A stretch of 64,000 bases of DNA from a bacterium (GCA_030427205.1 JAUHXC010000027.1:62001-126000), one strand, 5' to 3'; positions 51,784 through 62,304 are shown, numbered from the stretch's first letter. Numbers and translations: made by a program. Notes: generated by a model not told the origin, from the letters alone.

Positions 51784-54621
51784 ATGGTGGGTGAAGTGGC
51801 GGCGATGAGAGGCGCGGGGCTCGTCGGGAGCGCGGCATGGCTCGCCGGACTGCTCGCCGGACTGCTCGCGGCGCTGCTCGCGGGCTGTGTCGAGGGGGGC
51901 GACGGGATGGCCGATGTGGGCCCCGGCGCGGACGCGGCGGTTGATGCCGACCCGCTCGGGCCGTCAGACGGCGGGTCGCCCGAGCGGGGGGCGCCCGATG
52001 CGGCGGGGGCGGCGCAGGACGCGGGGGCCGATGGGTTCGCGGTCGACGCTGGCCCGCCGGTTGACGCGGCGCCGGCGGGTGATGCCGGCCCGCAGACGGA
52101 CGCCGGGGCCGAAGAGCGCTGCATCGGCCCCGAGACGGGGGACGCGGTCGAGTGGGTCATCGGCGACATCCGCGCGACCGTATCGGCGGCCGGCGAGCGC
52201 TGCGCGCGTACCTTCACGCTGTCGACCACCGCCGTACTGCGCGACGGGCGCCCGGACAACCCGCGCATCATCCGCGAGCGGGCCGATCGGACCACCGTCC
52301 GGACCGGCGACGCGCTCTTCGACGGGCTGTACGCGCTGGCCGTCGAAGAGGCGGGGCAGAATGCGGTCGACGCCATCCGCGACGGGTCCTTCCGCGACGG
52401 CGAGCCGGTGCCGTGCCCGCCCGACGCGGCCGGCGGCTGCTTCGAGACGGGGCGCGCGTGGAACTACGTGTGGACCCGGGACACCGCCTACGCCGTCGAT
52501 CTGGGGCTGGGCCTCTTCGACCCGACCCGGGCGCTCAACTCGCTGATGTTCAAGCTCTCCCGGCCGCGGGACGGCGGGCGCCTGCGGGTCGTGCAGGACA
52601 CCGGCACCGGCGGCAGCTGGCCGGTCTCGACCGATCGGGTGACCTGGGCGCTCGGCGCGCGGGCGCTGGCGCCGCTGCTCGACCCCGAGCCGGCCCACGA
52701 CCTGCGCCGGGCGGCGATCGAGGCGCTGGCGGCGACCGCGTGGGACGACGACGAGGCGGCGTTCGACGCGGTCATCGGGCTGTACCTGGGGGAGCAGTCC
52801 TTCCTCGACTGGCGTGAGCAGAGCTACCCCGACTGGGTCGCCGGTCGACCGGCCCACATCGCGATGTCGGCGACGCTGGGCACCAACGTCGCCCACTACG
52901 CCGCCCGCCGCTGGCTCGCGCGGCTGGAGCAGTGGGCCGATCGGCCCGAGCAGGCCGCGCTGTGGGACGCCGCCGCCGACCGCTTGCGCACCGCCATCCG
53001 CGAGCGGCTCTTCGACCCGCCGTCCGGGCTGCCGTCGGCGTTTCTGACCACGACCCTCGACCGAGCGCCGACCCGGCAGCACGATCTGCTGGGCACGACG
53101 CTGGCGATACTCGAGGGCGTGCTCGACGCGGACGAAGGGCGGGCGGCGCTGTCGGCCTGGCCGCTGCTGCCCGGCGGGCCGCCGGTGATCTGGCCGCAGC
53201 AGCAGTTCACGCCGATCTACCACAACCGCGGGCAGTGGCCCTTCGTGACGGCCTATTTCGCCCGCGCCGGCGCCCGCGTGCGGCACGCCAAGGCGGTCGA
53301 AGCGGGTATCGAGACGTTGATGCGCGGCGCGGCGGCCAACCTGTCGAACATGGAGAACTTCGAGGCGGCGTCGGGCCTGGCCTGGGTCGACGACGGGCCA
53401 TACTCGGGGCCGGTGGTCAACTCCCAGCGGCAGCTGTGGAGCGTCGCCGGCTATCTGGGGGTGGTGCACGAGGTCGTCTTCGGCCTGCGCTTCGAAGACG
53501 AGCGGCTGCGGTTCGTGCCCGGGCTCACCCGCCGGCTGCGCGCGCGCTGGTTCGAAGGCGCCCCGTCGCTGACGTTGGAGGGCGTGCGTTGGCGGCGGCG
53601 GGTCTTCGACGTGCGGCTGGTGCTGCCGCCCGCGGCCGACGACGGGGCGCCCGATGCCGACCAGGGCTATCGGGTGGTGAGCCTGCGGGTCGGCGGCCGG
53701 CCGATCGATCCCGCCGTGGGGCTCGCGCCGGCCGATCTGGACGACGGGCGCTTGACGGTCGAGGTGCAGTTGGCGCCCGATCCGTGGCCGGCGGTGTCGC
53801 TGACCCGCATCGAGGATCCGGGGCGCTGGCGCGCGGTCTTCGCGCCGCGCAGCCCGATCATCGAGCGCCTGTCATGGACCCCCGACGGCGTCTCGCTCGA
53901 CGTGCGCGCCCGAGACGACGACGTGCGCATCGAGCTGCTGCGCGACGGGCAGCTCATCGTCGGCGATCTGGACGCCGGGTTCATCGACCACGACGTCGAG
54001 GCCGGCGACCAGGCCTGCTACACCGCGCGGGCGGTCTTTCGCGATACGGGGCTCACCTCGCAGCACGCCGAGCCGCAGTGCTGGTGGGGCCGGGACGGCG
54101 CGCGGGTCAGCGTCTACGAGGCCGAGGCGCTCGAGGTGGTCGAGGGTGAGCGGGCCGACGAGCATGGCCGACCGCATGTGCGCGATCCGGGCGGCGGCGG
54201 GGTGGCCGTGGCGCGCTTCGTGCCGCGGCACGAGGGCCTGCACGGCATTCAGGTGGTCTATGGCAACGGCGTCGGTCCGGTCGAGACGGGGGTGACCTGC
54301 GCCGTGCGCACCGTCGACGTGATCGCGCTCGACAACGAAGAGCTCATCGGCACCGGCACGATCGTCCTGCCCCATCTGGGCGCCTGGGATCGCTGGGCCG
54401 ACTCGAGCATCGCCTTCGTCGACCTGTGGGCGGCGCGGCCGTATCGCATCCACGTGCACGGCAGCCGCGTGGGCAACATGTCGCGGCTGGCGCACTTCGA
54501 GGGCTACACCGGCGGCGCGGGCGGGGTGCATGGTCCGGTGGACGCGGCGAACATCGCCGCGGTGAAGGTGCTGGCGTTCGACCGGATCGCCGAGCCGCCG
54601 ATGCACATGGGCGGGCCCTGA
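51784..54621 (+). CDS. Six-hairpin glycosidase-like lipoprotein (945 aa)
   Basis: The signal peptide ends in LLAGC (Cys about residue 35), giving a lipid anchor, then an Asp/Ala/Pro-rich linker to about residue 108. Residues 130-620 contain an alpha/alpha-barrel signature of amylo-glucosidase-like enzymes (RAWNYVWTRDTAYAVDLGL, later HNRGQWPFVTAYFARAG). The remaining 300 residues look like beta-sandwich domains. It probably hydrolyses oligosaccharides at the cell surface. The substrate cannot be predicted. Confidence 0.65.
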   Translation: MVGEVAAMRGAGLVGSAAWLAGLLAGLLAALLAGCVEGGDGMADVGPGADAAVDADPLGPSDGGSPERGAPDAAGAAQDAGADGFAVDAGPPVDAAPAGDAGPQTDAGAEERCIGPETGDAVEWVIGDIRATVSAAGERCARTFTLSTTAVLRDGRPDNPRIIRERADRTTVRTGDALFDGLYALAVEEAGQNAVDAIRDGSFRDGEPVPCPPDAAGGCFETGRAWNYVWTRDTAYAVDLGLGLFDPTRALNSLMFKLSRPRDGGRLRVVQDTGTGGSWPVSTDRVTWALGARALAPLLDPEPAHDLRRAAIEALAATAWDDDEAAFDAVIGLYLGEQSFLDWREQSYPDWVAGRPAHIAMSATLGTNVAHYAARRWLARLEQWADRPEQAALWDAAADRLRTAIRERLFDPPSGLPSAFLTTTLDRAPTRQHDLLGTTLAILEGVLDADEGRAALSAWPLLPGGPPVIWPQQQFTPIYHNRGQWPFVTAYFARAGARVRHAKAVEAGIETLMRGAAANLSNMENFEAASGLAWVDDGPYSGPVVNSQRQLWSVAGYLGVVHEVVFGLRFEDERLRFVPGLTRRLRARWFEGAPSLTLEGVRWRRRVFDVRLVLPPAADDGAPDADQGYRVVSLRVGGRPIDPAVGLAPADLDDGRLTVEVQLAPDPWPAVSLTRIEDPGRWRAVFAPRSPIIERLSWTPDGVSLDVRARDDDVRIELLRDGQLIVGDLDAGFIDHDVEAGDQACYTARAVFRDTGLTSQHAEPQCWWGRDGARVSVYEAEALEVVEGERADEHGRPHVRDPGGGGVAVARFVPRHEGLHGIQVVYGNGVGPVETGVTCAVRTVDVIALDNEELIGTGTIVLPHLGAWDRWADSSIAFVDLWAARPYRIHVHGSRVGNMSRLAHFEGYTGGAGGVHGPVDAANIAAVKVLAFDRIAEPPMHMGGP

Positions 54622-54726
54622 GGGGCGGGCCCGCCGGGACGGGCCATGAGCAGCGGCTGGAGGATGCCCGCAGACGGGTCAGGATGCCCCGCCGCGGGCA
54701 GATTCGGCGCGGGGCAGGGCCGGGGG

Positions 54727-55650
54727 TCAGCCGCCGACGGTGAGGCTCAGCTGGGCCGTCTGGGCGCCCAGGGCGCCCTCGACGATGCACTCGCCGGCGC
54801 TGACGCCCTCGACCTGGATGCCGGGCAGGTAGAGCTGACGCTGGAAGCGCACGGTGCAGATCTCGGGGGTCAGGCTCTCGACGGTGAGCACGCCTTCGAC
54901 CGCGCCGATCCCTTGGCCCCCCGCGTCTTCGACCTGGATGAGGCCCGGCAGCTCGCCGCCGACGTCGAGCGAAGCGCCCTCGAGCTGCGAGGCGAAGTCG
55001 AAGCGGGTGACCTGATCGACGGTGACCACCTCGCGGGACAGCGACGAGTCGCCGATCTGCAGCGCCTTGCCGCCGGCTTCGAGGTAGCGCAGGCGGAACT
55101 CGTGATCGGCCCCGCCCGGCACCCGCTCGGCGGCGGTCTCGGGGTTGATGCTCAGCTCGGCGGGCGCGACGCCGACGAGCACCTGCCCGGTCACGTCGCG
55201 GCGCTCGACGGTGAGCACCTCGGTGCCGCCGATGAGCACCTTCTCCGACTCGATGATGGCCCGGACGCCCACCTGCGCCGCCTCGGCGACCCGCAGCGTG
55301 CCGAGGTCGGTGCCGCGGTCGGTATCGACGGTGAGCTGCGCCTCGCCGGCGACGAGGCCCTCGATGACCAGGCTGTTGATCTGGTTGTCGACGATGCTGG
55401 CGATCTCGGGCGGGTCGATCTTCGCGCCGCGCACCCGGATGCCCGCGGTGGCGTCGAGCGACTGCACGTCGAGGGTGGCCCGGGTGCCGACGGCGATGGC
55501 CGTATCGAGCGACGCGCCGAGGGTCACGACCGGGTCCTCGTAGGTGAAGCGGACCAGGTTGTTCTCGCCTTCGGTGGAGGTATCGCAGCCGACGAGCGGT
55601 GTGGCGAGGGTCGCCAGCGCCAGGGTGGTCCACGACGCGATGCGGTTCAT
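54727..55650 (-). CDS. Lipoprotein with Ig-like beta domains (307 aa)
   Basis: ATG at 55650 after AAGGAG. The signal peptide ends in LVGC (Cys about residue 22). The mature part has repeated beta strands with ASLDV/TLDVQS segments and a two-Cys pair near the C-terminus (EICTVR, GECIVE), consistent with several Ig-like (BIG-type) domains. No catalytic residues. Short direct repeats of GTGTATCCGAAC lie upstream (55675-55698). Surface or periplasmic role. Confidence 0.55.
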   Translation of the reverse strand: MNRIASWTTLALATLATPLVGCDTSTEGENNLVRFTYEDPVVTLGASLDTAIAVGTRATLDVQSLDATAGIRVRGAKIDPPEIASIVDNQINSLVIEGLVAGEAQLTVDTDRGTDLGTLRVAEAAQVGVRAIIESEKVLIGGTEVLTVERRDVTGQVLVGVAPAELSINPETAAERVPGGADHEFRLRYLEAGGKALQIGDSSLSREVVTVDQVTRFDFASQLEGASLDVGGELPGLIQVEDAGGQGIGAVEGVLTVESLTPEICTVRFQRQLYLPGIQVEGVSAGECIVEGALGAQTAQLSLTVGG

Positions 55651-55876
55651 GTCGGTCTCCTTGCAGTTCCGAGCGTGTATCCGAACGTGTATCCGAACGT
55701 GCGCCGGGCAGTAGAGCATATGGCGTGCCACTTGTCGCGGGCGACGGCGATACGTGGGTGCACGGCGGGTGGGCGTCGCCGGGCGGGGCGCGGCCCGTCG
55801 CGCGCTCTGACATACCCGCCGCGATTGGACGAATCGTGCTCCATCGTCGCTTGCGCCCGTGGGCGAAGGGTGTCAT

Positions 55877-56485
55877 GTGAGTCTCGTGCAGACGACGCAA
55901 CCGATCGCCCGACCGCCCTGCCGACGCCGCATCGCGACGGCCCCGCGGGTCCTCCTGTCGGCGGCGCTGGCGTGCGGTTCGCTGGTCGTCGGCGGCTGCG
56001 ACGGCGACGTCGAGCAGGCGGTCGACGCCGGCTGGTCGGGCACCCGGGTGATCGCCGAGCCGGCCGACTGGGTCGCGGTCTCGGCGGCGGATGATCCCTT
56101 CGACGATCGGCCGGCGCAGGTGCAGTGTCCGCCCCACGGCGCGCAAGCCGAGGACGGCCGCTTCGAGGTCGAGACCGACGTCTGCGACTACGGCACCTTC
56201 GCCCATCCGCTGCCGGTCGCGCTGCGCCCGGGGGATGTCGTCGAGGCGACGGTCTGGCACCTCGAGCTGTGGGCGCCCGAGCGCAGCGAAGGCCACGCCG
56301 CGCTGCAGCTCGGCGAGCAGCTGCTGTGGGAGCGGCGGGTGCCGATCCCGGGGCAGGAGGCGATCTACCCGATCACGATCACTGTCGGGGCGCCGGCCCC
56401 GGCGGGCACGCCGCTCTATTTTCACGTGCACAATCACGGCGCCAACTCGTGGCGTTTGCTGGACGTGGAGGCGCATCGTGAGTGA
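55877..56485 (+). CDS. Lipoprotein (202 aa), GTG start
   Basis: I chose GTG 55877, with GAAGGG six bases upstream. Basic N-terminus, then a hydrophobic run and the lipobox VVGGC (Cys about residue 41). The mature part is beta-rich with a short HVHNHG segment near the end that could bind a metal. It lies 24 bases before the cyclic-nucleotide-domain gene, so the two are probably co-transcribed. Confidence 0.6.
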   Translation: MSLVQTTQPIARPPCRRRIATAPRVLLSAALACGSLVVGGCDGDVEQAVDAGWSGTRVIAEPADWVAVSAADDPFDDRPAQVQCPPHGAQAEDGRFEVETDVCDYGTFAHPLPVALRPGDVVEATVWHLELWAPERSEGHAALQLGEQLLWERRVPIPGQEAIYPITITVGAPAPAGTPLYFHVHNHGANSWRLLDVEAHRE

Positions 56486-56509
56486 ACGTCTGGTCGAGGG
56501 GGGGAGCCC

Positions 56510-57046
56510 ATGAGCGATCGCAGCCTGCACAGCCTGGCCCGGACGGTCTCCGCCGGCACGATCATCCTCGAGGAGGGCACCGCCGGCGGCGGCATGATCA
56601 TCCTGCTGGCCGGTCGCCTGGGCGTCTATCGCGACGGCAAGAAGGTCGGGGAGATCGCCGAGCAGGGGGCCTATGTCGGCGAGTCGTCGGTGATCACCGG
56701 GCACGAGCGCATGGCGACGATCAAGGCCGAGAGCTCGGTGACCATCGTGCGCCTGTCGGCCAAGCAGGCGACGGCCTTTCTGGGCACCGAGGCCGCCGGC
56801 AAGAAGGTGGTGCGCAACATCGCCGACCGGCTCGAGGCGGTCAACGAGCGCCTCGTCGAGCAGCAGCAGCGCATCGACGAGCTCAAGGACGCGATGGCCG
56901 AGGTGCTCAACGCGGTCAAGACGGCGACGCTGGCCCTCGACCAGAAGCCCGACCCGCGCTCGGTGAGCGAGACCCGGCGCTCGCTGCGGGCGCTGGTCAA
57001 CAAGTTCGGGACGGGGCGCTATACCGCCAAGCGCATCCAGACCTGA
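56510..57046 (+). CDS. Cyclic-nucleotide-binding-domain protein without HTH (178 aa)
   Basis: Residues 15-100 show the beta-roll of the CAP/Crp nucleotide-binding fold (AGGGMIILLAGRLGVY, then GAYVGESSVITG and MATIKAESSVTIVRL). Then comes a coiled-coil helix (about 105-150). The phosphate-binding cassette (GES then Arg/Ala) is imperfect, so ligand binding is uncertain. No DNA-binding domain follows, suggesting a sensor or protein-interaction role. Confidence 0.7.
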   Translation: MSDRSLHSLARTVSAGTIILEEGTAGGGMIILLAGRLGVYRDGKKVGEIAEQGAYVGESSVITGHERMATIKAESSVTIVRLSAKQATAFLGTEAAGKKVVRNIADRLEAVNERLVEQQQRIDELKDAMAEVLNAVKTATLALDQKPDPRSVSETRRSLRALVNKFGTGRYTAKRIQT

Positions 57047-57067
57047 GCCTCTGCCGACGGCGGTCGA

Positions 57068-58090
57068 TCAGCCGCCGATCTGGCCGGCCATCAACCGGGC
57101 CACCGGCCGGGTGATCTCCAGCGCGTCGAAGACGATGCGCAGCGCGGCGGTCAGCGGCACGGCGAGCAGCATGCCCGGGATGCCCCACAACATGCCCCAG
57201 AAGGTCAGCGCCGCCAGGATGGTGATCGGGTGCAGCTCGAGCTGGTCGCCCATCAGCTTGGGCTCGAGCACGTTGCCGACGGTCATCTGCACCGCGCCCG
57301 GCAGCAGGATGGCCAGGGTCAGCTTGGTGGCGCTGAACTCGGGGTCGAGCAGCACGACGGGAATGGGCAGCAGCGTGGCGATGATCGAGCCCACGCTGGG
57401 GATGAAGTTGAGCACGAAGGCCAGCACCCCGAAGACCAGCGCCAGATCGACGCCGATGAGCGTCAACAGCAGCCAGACCGCCGCGCCGGTGGCGGCCGAC
57501 AGCCCGATCTTCAGGCTGATGTAGCGCCGGATGCGGCCGACGATCTCGGCCCGCATGCCGTCCGGATCGCCGCCCATCGAGCTCGCCGCGCTGCCTTGCA
57601 GCATGTAGATCGCGAAGATCAGCACCAGCACTGTATTGGAGAGCACGTCGACGACGCCGTTGGCCAGCGAGCTGAACCAGCGGCTCAGCGGCAGGCCCTG
57701 CACCTTCTCGTCGAGGCGGGTGGTCTCGAACTCGATGCCGATGCCTTGCAGCGCGCCGATGATCTGGTGGTGCAGGTCGCGGATGCGGCCTTCGTAGGCC
57801 TCGGCGTTGGCGCTCAGCGCCTGCACCGAGCTGGAGACCAGGCCGCCGAGCAGCAGCAGCAGCAGCGTACCGATGAGCAGCGCGAGGCCCACCGCGATGG
57901 CCCTCGGCACCCGGAGCCGGCGGATCAGCAGGTCGACGAGCGGCCCGAGCACGTAGGTCAACAAGACCGCGAGCACCAGCGGGATCATCACCGGCCGCAG
58001 CCAGTAGAGGGCGCCGGCGCTGGCGATGACGGCGAGCACCAACATGCTCACGGTGCGGATGCGCGCTTCGGTGGGCTGCATGGCGGGCAT
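57068..58090 (-). CDS. AI-2E family transporter / PerM-type permease (340 aa)
   Basis: About seven to eight membrane segments arranged as in the AI-2E exporter-like family (COG0628), with the early PVMIPLVLAVLLTYVLGPLV and the final conserved FWGMLWGIPGMLLAVPLTA region. The length is typical. Members export autoinducer-2 or solutes and ions in different species, so the substrate here is not known. Convergent to the preceding gene with a short gap. Confidence 0.85.
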   Translation of the reverse strand: MPAMQPTEARIRTVSMLVLAVIASAGALYWLRPVMIPLVLAVLLTYVLGPLVDLLIRRLRVPRAIAVGLALLIGTLLLLLLGGLVSSSVQALSANAEAYEGRIRDLHHQIIGALQGIGIEFETTRLDEKVQGLPLSRWFSSLANGVVDVLSNTVLVLIFAIYMLQGSAASSMGGDPDGMRAEIVGRIRRYISLKIGLSAATGAAVWLLLTLIGVDLALVFGVLAFVLNFIPSVGSIIATLLPIPVVLLDPEFSATKLTLAILLPGAVQMTVGNVLEPKLMGDQLELHPITILAALTFWGMLWGIPGMLLAVPLTAALRIVFDALEITRPVARLMAGQIGG

Positions 58091-58239
58091 CGGGCCGACT
58101 CCGTCGATGAGATTCGGCGCAGCATGCCACGGGCGGACGGGCGGCGCGAGGTGCGCGGCCGTCGTGCGGGAAGGAGAGGGGGAGGGGACGCGCGTCGGTC
58201 GGGCGACCGGCGCGCGTCAGGGCCCGGGGCGGGCCGGGG

Positions 58240-61200
58240 TCACGGGCAGGCGCCTTCGTTGATGTTCAACGTGTAGTCGCCGCCGTTGCCGCTGAACTGG
58301 TCCACGAAGATGAAGTACGTGGTGCCCGGCTCGGCGGCGAAGCCGACGCGGGAACGCAGCCCGAGGCCGGCCGAGTCGTCCTCGCAGACCAGCTCGGCGT
58401 CGACCGAACCGCACTCGCCGGCGCGGACGTACAGCGACGTGTCGATGATCGAGCCCGCGGTGTCCACGCAGACGTCGGTGGCCGCGTCGACCTCGAAGGC
58501 GAAGACCGACTCGAAGCCGTTGCCGGCGCATCCACCCTGGTGGTTGTTGCCCCCGTCGGCGCTGTTGCCCTCGAAGCTGCCGAAGCCGACCGCCGTGGGC
58601 ATCTCGCAGCTGCCGGTGGCGATCGGCGGCTGACGGCAGGTGCCCTCGACGCAGGCGAGGCCATCGCCGCAGTCGGCGTCCTCGCGGCACTCCTCACACC
58701 CGTTGTCGACGCAGAAGCCGTCGGCGTTGCCGTCGGCGTCGACGCACTGCGCGTCGTCGCGGCACTCGACGCACTCGTTGTCGACGCAGACGCCGTCGGG
58801 GTTGCCGTCGCCGTCGACGCAGTCGGCGTCGTCGACGCAGCCGACGCAGTTGAAGTCGACGCAGATGTCGCCGCCGAAGCAGTCGTCGTTCACCTGGCAC
58901 TGCGGCTGGAAGCAGACGTTGTCATCACCGCAGAGCGTACCCTCGCGGCAGTCGGCGTCGCCCTCGCACGTCCCGCACGCGCCCGCGGTGGCCGTCACGA
59001 AGTAGACCCCCGCGGCGTTGCCGCCGAAGCCGTCGGCGAAGACGAAGTAGGTGTTGGCAGGGTCAGCGTCGATGGTCACCGAGCCGTCGTTCTCGCCGAG
59101 GAAGACGAAGTCGTCGTCGTCGCAGGCGATCTCGCGCTCCGGCTCGGCGCAGGTCTCGGCGTTGGCGTCGGCGGTGGGCACCGCGCGCACGTGAACCGCC
59201 GAGTCGTACTCCGAGCCGCCGGTGTGCACGCAGATCTGACCGGCATCAGCGACGGTCAGCGCGAAGACCGACTCCGGGCTACCGGCGTTGCCGGCGCAGC
59301 TCGCGCCGTGGTTCTGACCGGCGCCGACGGTCGTGCCGGTGTAGCGGGCGCCGAGCGCCATCTCGACCGGCGCCTCACAGGTGCCCGCCGCTTCGACATT
59401 CACGATGTTCTCGCAGACGTTGCCGACGCAGCTCTGACCGCCGGGGCAGTCACCGTCGGCCAGGCAGTCGACGCAGGTGTTGGCCTCGGAGCAGAAGCCC
59501 GCGGCGCAGTCGGCGTTCTCGAGGCACTCGACGCAGACGTTGTCGTCTTCGAGGCAGATGCCGCCTTCGCAGTCGCCGTCACCGCGGCACTCGACGCAGC
59601 TGTTCGCCTCGCAGACGCCGATCGGGTTGCCGTCGCCGTCGACGCAGTGCAGGTCCTCGCGGCACTCGACGCAGAGGTTCTCGGCGCAGAAGTCGCCGCG
59701 GACGTTGCCCTCGCAGTCGCCGTCGGCGAGGCAGGGCACGCAGCGGTTGTCGACGCAGAAGTCGCCGCTGAACTCGTCCTCGCACTGCGCGTCGTCGGCG
59801 CAGTCGAGGCAGAGGTTGTCGACGCAGACGTCGCCTTCGTCGCAGCCCACGCCCTCGTCGTCGCACTCGATCTCGCGGCAGACACCGAGGTCGCCGCCGT
59901 CGGCGAAGGAGCAGAAGTCGCCCTCACGGCAGTCTCCGTCGGCCGCGCAAGCGCCGCAGGGGCCCTCGGTGATCGCGAGCTGGTAGGCGCCGCCGTTGCC
60001 GGCGCCGAAGCCGTCGACGAAGACGTAGTACGCCGTGCCGGCCATGGCCTCGAACGTCAGCGCCGACTGCAGGCCACCGGCGATGTCGGCGTTGTCGTCG
60101 TTGCAGGCGACCTCGGTCCCGGCGTCGTCGCACGTCGTGCGCACGTACAGCACGGTGTCGAAGGCCGAGCCGCCGGTGTTGACGCAGAAGGCGCCGCCCG
60201 CGTCGCTGGTGAAGACGTAGGCGGTCTCGGCGCCGGCCGCGCCGCCGCCGCAGCTCGCGCCGCCCTGCAGGCTCTCGCGGCCCGAGGTGTCGCCGAAGCG
60301 CACGTCGCCGGCCGCGATCTCGATGGCCGGCTCCTCGTCGCCGCAGGTGCCGATGCCGTCGATCTGGCGGCACTCGCCGCCGCTGCAGCTCAGGCCCTCG
60401 TCGCAGTCAGCGTCTTCGATGCAGGCGACGCAGACGCCGCCCTCGGCGCAGACGCCCTCGGGGCAGTCGGCGTCGTCGGCGCACTCGACGCAGGTGTTGT
60501 CAGCGCCGCAGACGCCCTCTTCGCAGTCGCCGTCCTCGGCGCACTCGACGCACTGCCGATCGAGGCAGATGTCGCCGCGGAAGTTGTCTTCGCAGTCGAA
60601 ATCTTCCTCACACTGCGGCGCCTGGCAGGTGCCCTCGATGCAGACCCGGCCGTCGACCTGGCAGTCGTCGTCCACCTCGCAGGTGCCGCAGGCGCCGTCG
60701 CTGAGGGTCAGCGCGAAGCCGCCGCGGTTGCCCTCACCGGCGCCGAAGCCGTCGACGAAGATGAAGTAGGTCGTCTCGGCGACGGCCTCGAGGGTGATCG
60801 ACGAGCGGGGGCTGATGCCCAGCGTGAATTCGTCGTCGTTGCAAGCGACCTCGCCGTCGTTCTCGTCGTCGGGGTCGTCGACGCAGTTGTTCTGGCGGAT
60901 GTAGAGCACGGTGTCGAAGCCGGTGCCGTTGGTATCGAAGCAGACCTCACCGTCCGCGGCGGCGGTCCAGGTGAAGACACCCTCGGGGTTCTGGGCGTTG
61001 CCGCACGAGCCCTGGTGGTTGTTCTCGCCGCCAGCGGTGCTGCTGATCTCGGTCGAGTCCAGCGCGATCGCCGAGGGCATCTCGCAGGTCCCGGCGGGGT
61101 CACCGGCGAGGCAGGCTTCGCCGAGGCAGACCTCGCCGTCGGCGCAGTCGCCGTCGGCGCGGCACGCGACGCAGGTGTCCTCGCCGCACACGCCCTCGGG

Positions 61201-62304
61201 GCAGTCTTCGTCGTCGATGCACTCGACGCAGAAGTTGCCCTCGCCGCAGCGACCTTCGCCGCAGTCGGCGTCTTCGACACACTCGACGCAGAAGTTGTCC
61301 TCGCCGCAGCGGCCCTCGTCGCAGTCGTCGTCGCCGAGGCACTCGACGCAGGCGTTCTCGTCGTTGCAGACACCCTCGATGCAGGGGTGCGCGTCGTCGC
61401 ACTCGGGCGGCATCGCGGCCGGGCACTCGCCGGCGAGCAGCTCGACGACGTAGTCGCCGCCGCGGCCGAAGCTGTCGACGAAGATGAAGTAATCGGTCTC
61501 GGCGGTGGCGTCGAACTGCACCAGCGAGCGGGTGCCGGCGCCCGGCACGTCGAAGGCGTCGTCACCACAGGCGCCCTCTTCACCGGGCTCCGACTCGGGA
61601 TCGGCGCAGTCGGTGCGCACGTAGACCAGGGTATCGGACCCGCCCACGGGGGTGCGAAGGGTCGAGACGCAGAAGGTGCCGTCCATGCCGGCGGTCCACG
61701 TGTAGACGTCCTCCGGGCCGTCGCCGCCGCAGCTGCCGCTGGTGCTGGCGTTGCTCAGAGCGGAGTTGCCCGCGATCTCGTCGCCCACGCCGATGGCCTG
61801 GGCGATCTCGCAGGCGTCGCCGCCGGGCAGGCAGACGCCGCGGGCGCAGACCTCGCCCTCGGCGCAGTCTACGTCCTCTTCACACGGCGCGGGCGCCGGC
61901 TCGCAGCTGCCCAGGACGCAGATCTCGCCCTCTTCGCAACCGTCAATGGGCGTGCACTCGCCTTCGCCTTCGCCTTCGCCCTCACCTTCGCCCTCACCCT
62001 CACCTTCGCCTTCACCCTCACCTTCGCCTTCGCCCTCACCCTCACCTTCGCCCTCGCCCTCACCTTCGCCCTCACCCTCACCTTCGCCCTCACCCTCGCC
62101 TTCGCCTTCGCCCTCACCCTCGCCTTCGCCCTCACCCTCGCCTTCGCCCTCACCCTCGCCTTCGCCCTCACCCTCGCCTTCGCCCTCGCCCTCACCGCCA
62201 TCGGTCATACCGATGTCGACATCGGGGCCGTCGCCGCCGCCGTCGGCGGGACAGCCAGTCAGCAAGAGCATCGCGAGTGCGGATGCCAGCCAGATACGCA
62301 ACAT
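58240..62304 (-). CDS. Giant Cys-rich lipoprotein with GE linker and five PPC-like domains (1354 aa)
   Basis: ATG at 62304 after GGGAGG. The signal peptide ends in LLTGC. A Gly-Glu linker of about 80 residues follows (61957-62191 in DNA). The rest alternates Asp/Cys-rich modules (repeats of ADC-x-x-G-x-C with CVEC) and five beta domains of about 125 residues, each with D-x-x-LYVR, a C-x-DD acidic pair and TYFIFVD-FG, resembling pre-peptidase C-terminal (PPC) domains. It is probably a surface-exposed, calcium- or metal-bound adhesin or matrix protein. No enzyme motif was seen. Divergent from a similar gene at 62584. Confidence 0.7.
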   Translation of the reverse strand: MLRIWLASALAMLLLTGCPADGGGDGPDVDIGMTDGGEGEGEGEGEGEGEGEGEGEGEGEGEGEGEGEGEGEGEGEGEGEGEGEGEGEGEGEGEGEGEGEGEGEGEGEGEGEGEGECTPIDGCEEGEICVLGSCEPAPAPCEEDVDCAEGEVCARGVCLPGGDACEIAQAIGVGDEIAGNSALSNASTSGSCGGDGPEDVYTWTAGMDGTFCVSTLRTPVGGSDTLVYVRTDCADPESEPGEEGACGDDAFDVPGAGTRSLVQFDATAETDYFIFVDSFGRGGDYVVELLAGECPAAMPPECDDAHPCIEGVCNDENACVECLGDDDCDEGRCGEDNFCVECVEDADCGEGRCGEGNFCVECIDDEDCPEGVCGEDTCVACRADGDCADGEVCLGEACLAGDPAGTCEMPSAIALDSTEISSTAGGENNHQGSCGNAQNPEGVFTWTAAADGEVCFDTNGTGFDTVLYIRQNNCVDDPDDENDGEVACNDDEFTLGISPRSSITLEAVAETTYFIFVDGFGAGEGNRGGFALTLSDGACGTCEVDDDCQVDGRVCIEGTCQAPQCEEDFDCEDNFRGDICLDRQCVECAEDGDCEEGVCGADNTCVECADDADCPEGVCAEGGVCVACIEDADCDEGLSCSGGECRQIDGIGTCGDEEPAIEIAAGDVRFGDTSGRESLQGGASCGGGAAGAETAYVFTSDAGGAFCVNTGGSAFDTVLYVRTTCDDAGTEVACNDDNADIAGGLQSALTFEAMAGTAYYVFVDGFGAGNGGAYQLAITEGPCGACAADGDCREGDFCSFADGGDLGVCREIECDDEGVGCDEGDVCVDNLCLDCADDAQCEDEFSGDFCVDNRCVPCLADGDCEGNVRGDFCAENLCVECREDLHCVDGDGNPIGVCEANSCVECRGDGDCEGGICLEDDNVCVECLENADCAAGFCSEANTCVDCLADGDCPGGQSCVGNVCENIVNVEAAGTCEAPVEMALGARYTGTTVGAGQNHGASCAGNAGSPESVFALTVADAGQICVHTGGSEYDSAVHVRAVPTADANAETCAEPEREIACDDDDFVFLGENDGSVTIDADPANTYFVFADGFGGNAAGVYFVTATAGACGTCEGDADCREGTLCGDDNVCFQPQCQVNDDCFGGDICVDFNCVGCVDDADCVDGDGNPDGVCVDNECVECRDDAQCVDADGNADGFCVDNGCEECREDADCGDGLACVEGTCRQPPIATGSCEMPTAVGFGSFEGNSADGGNNHQGGCAGNGFESVFAFEVDAATDVCVDTAGSIIDTSLYVRAGECGSVDAELVCEDDSAGLGLRSRVGFAAEPGTTYFIFVDQFSGNGGDYTLNINEGACP
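61957..62191 (-). repeat. GE-linker hexanucleotide array in the giant lipoprotein
   Basis: Six-base units (GGCGAG/GGCGAA read on the coding strand) encode alternating Gly and Glu. Forms a GC-rich, low-complexity tract near the 5' end of the minus-strand gene and is nearly complementary to the tract at 62692-62961. Confidence 0.8.
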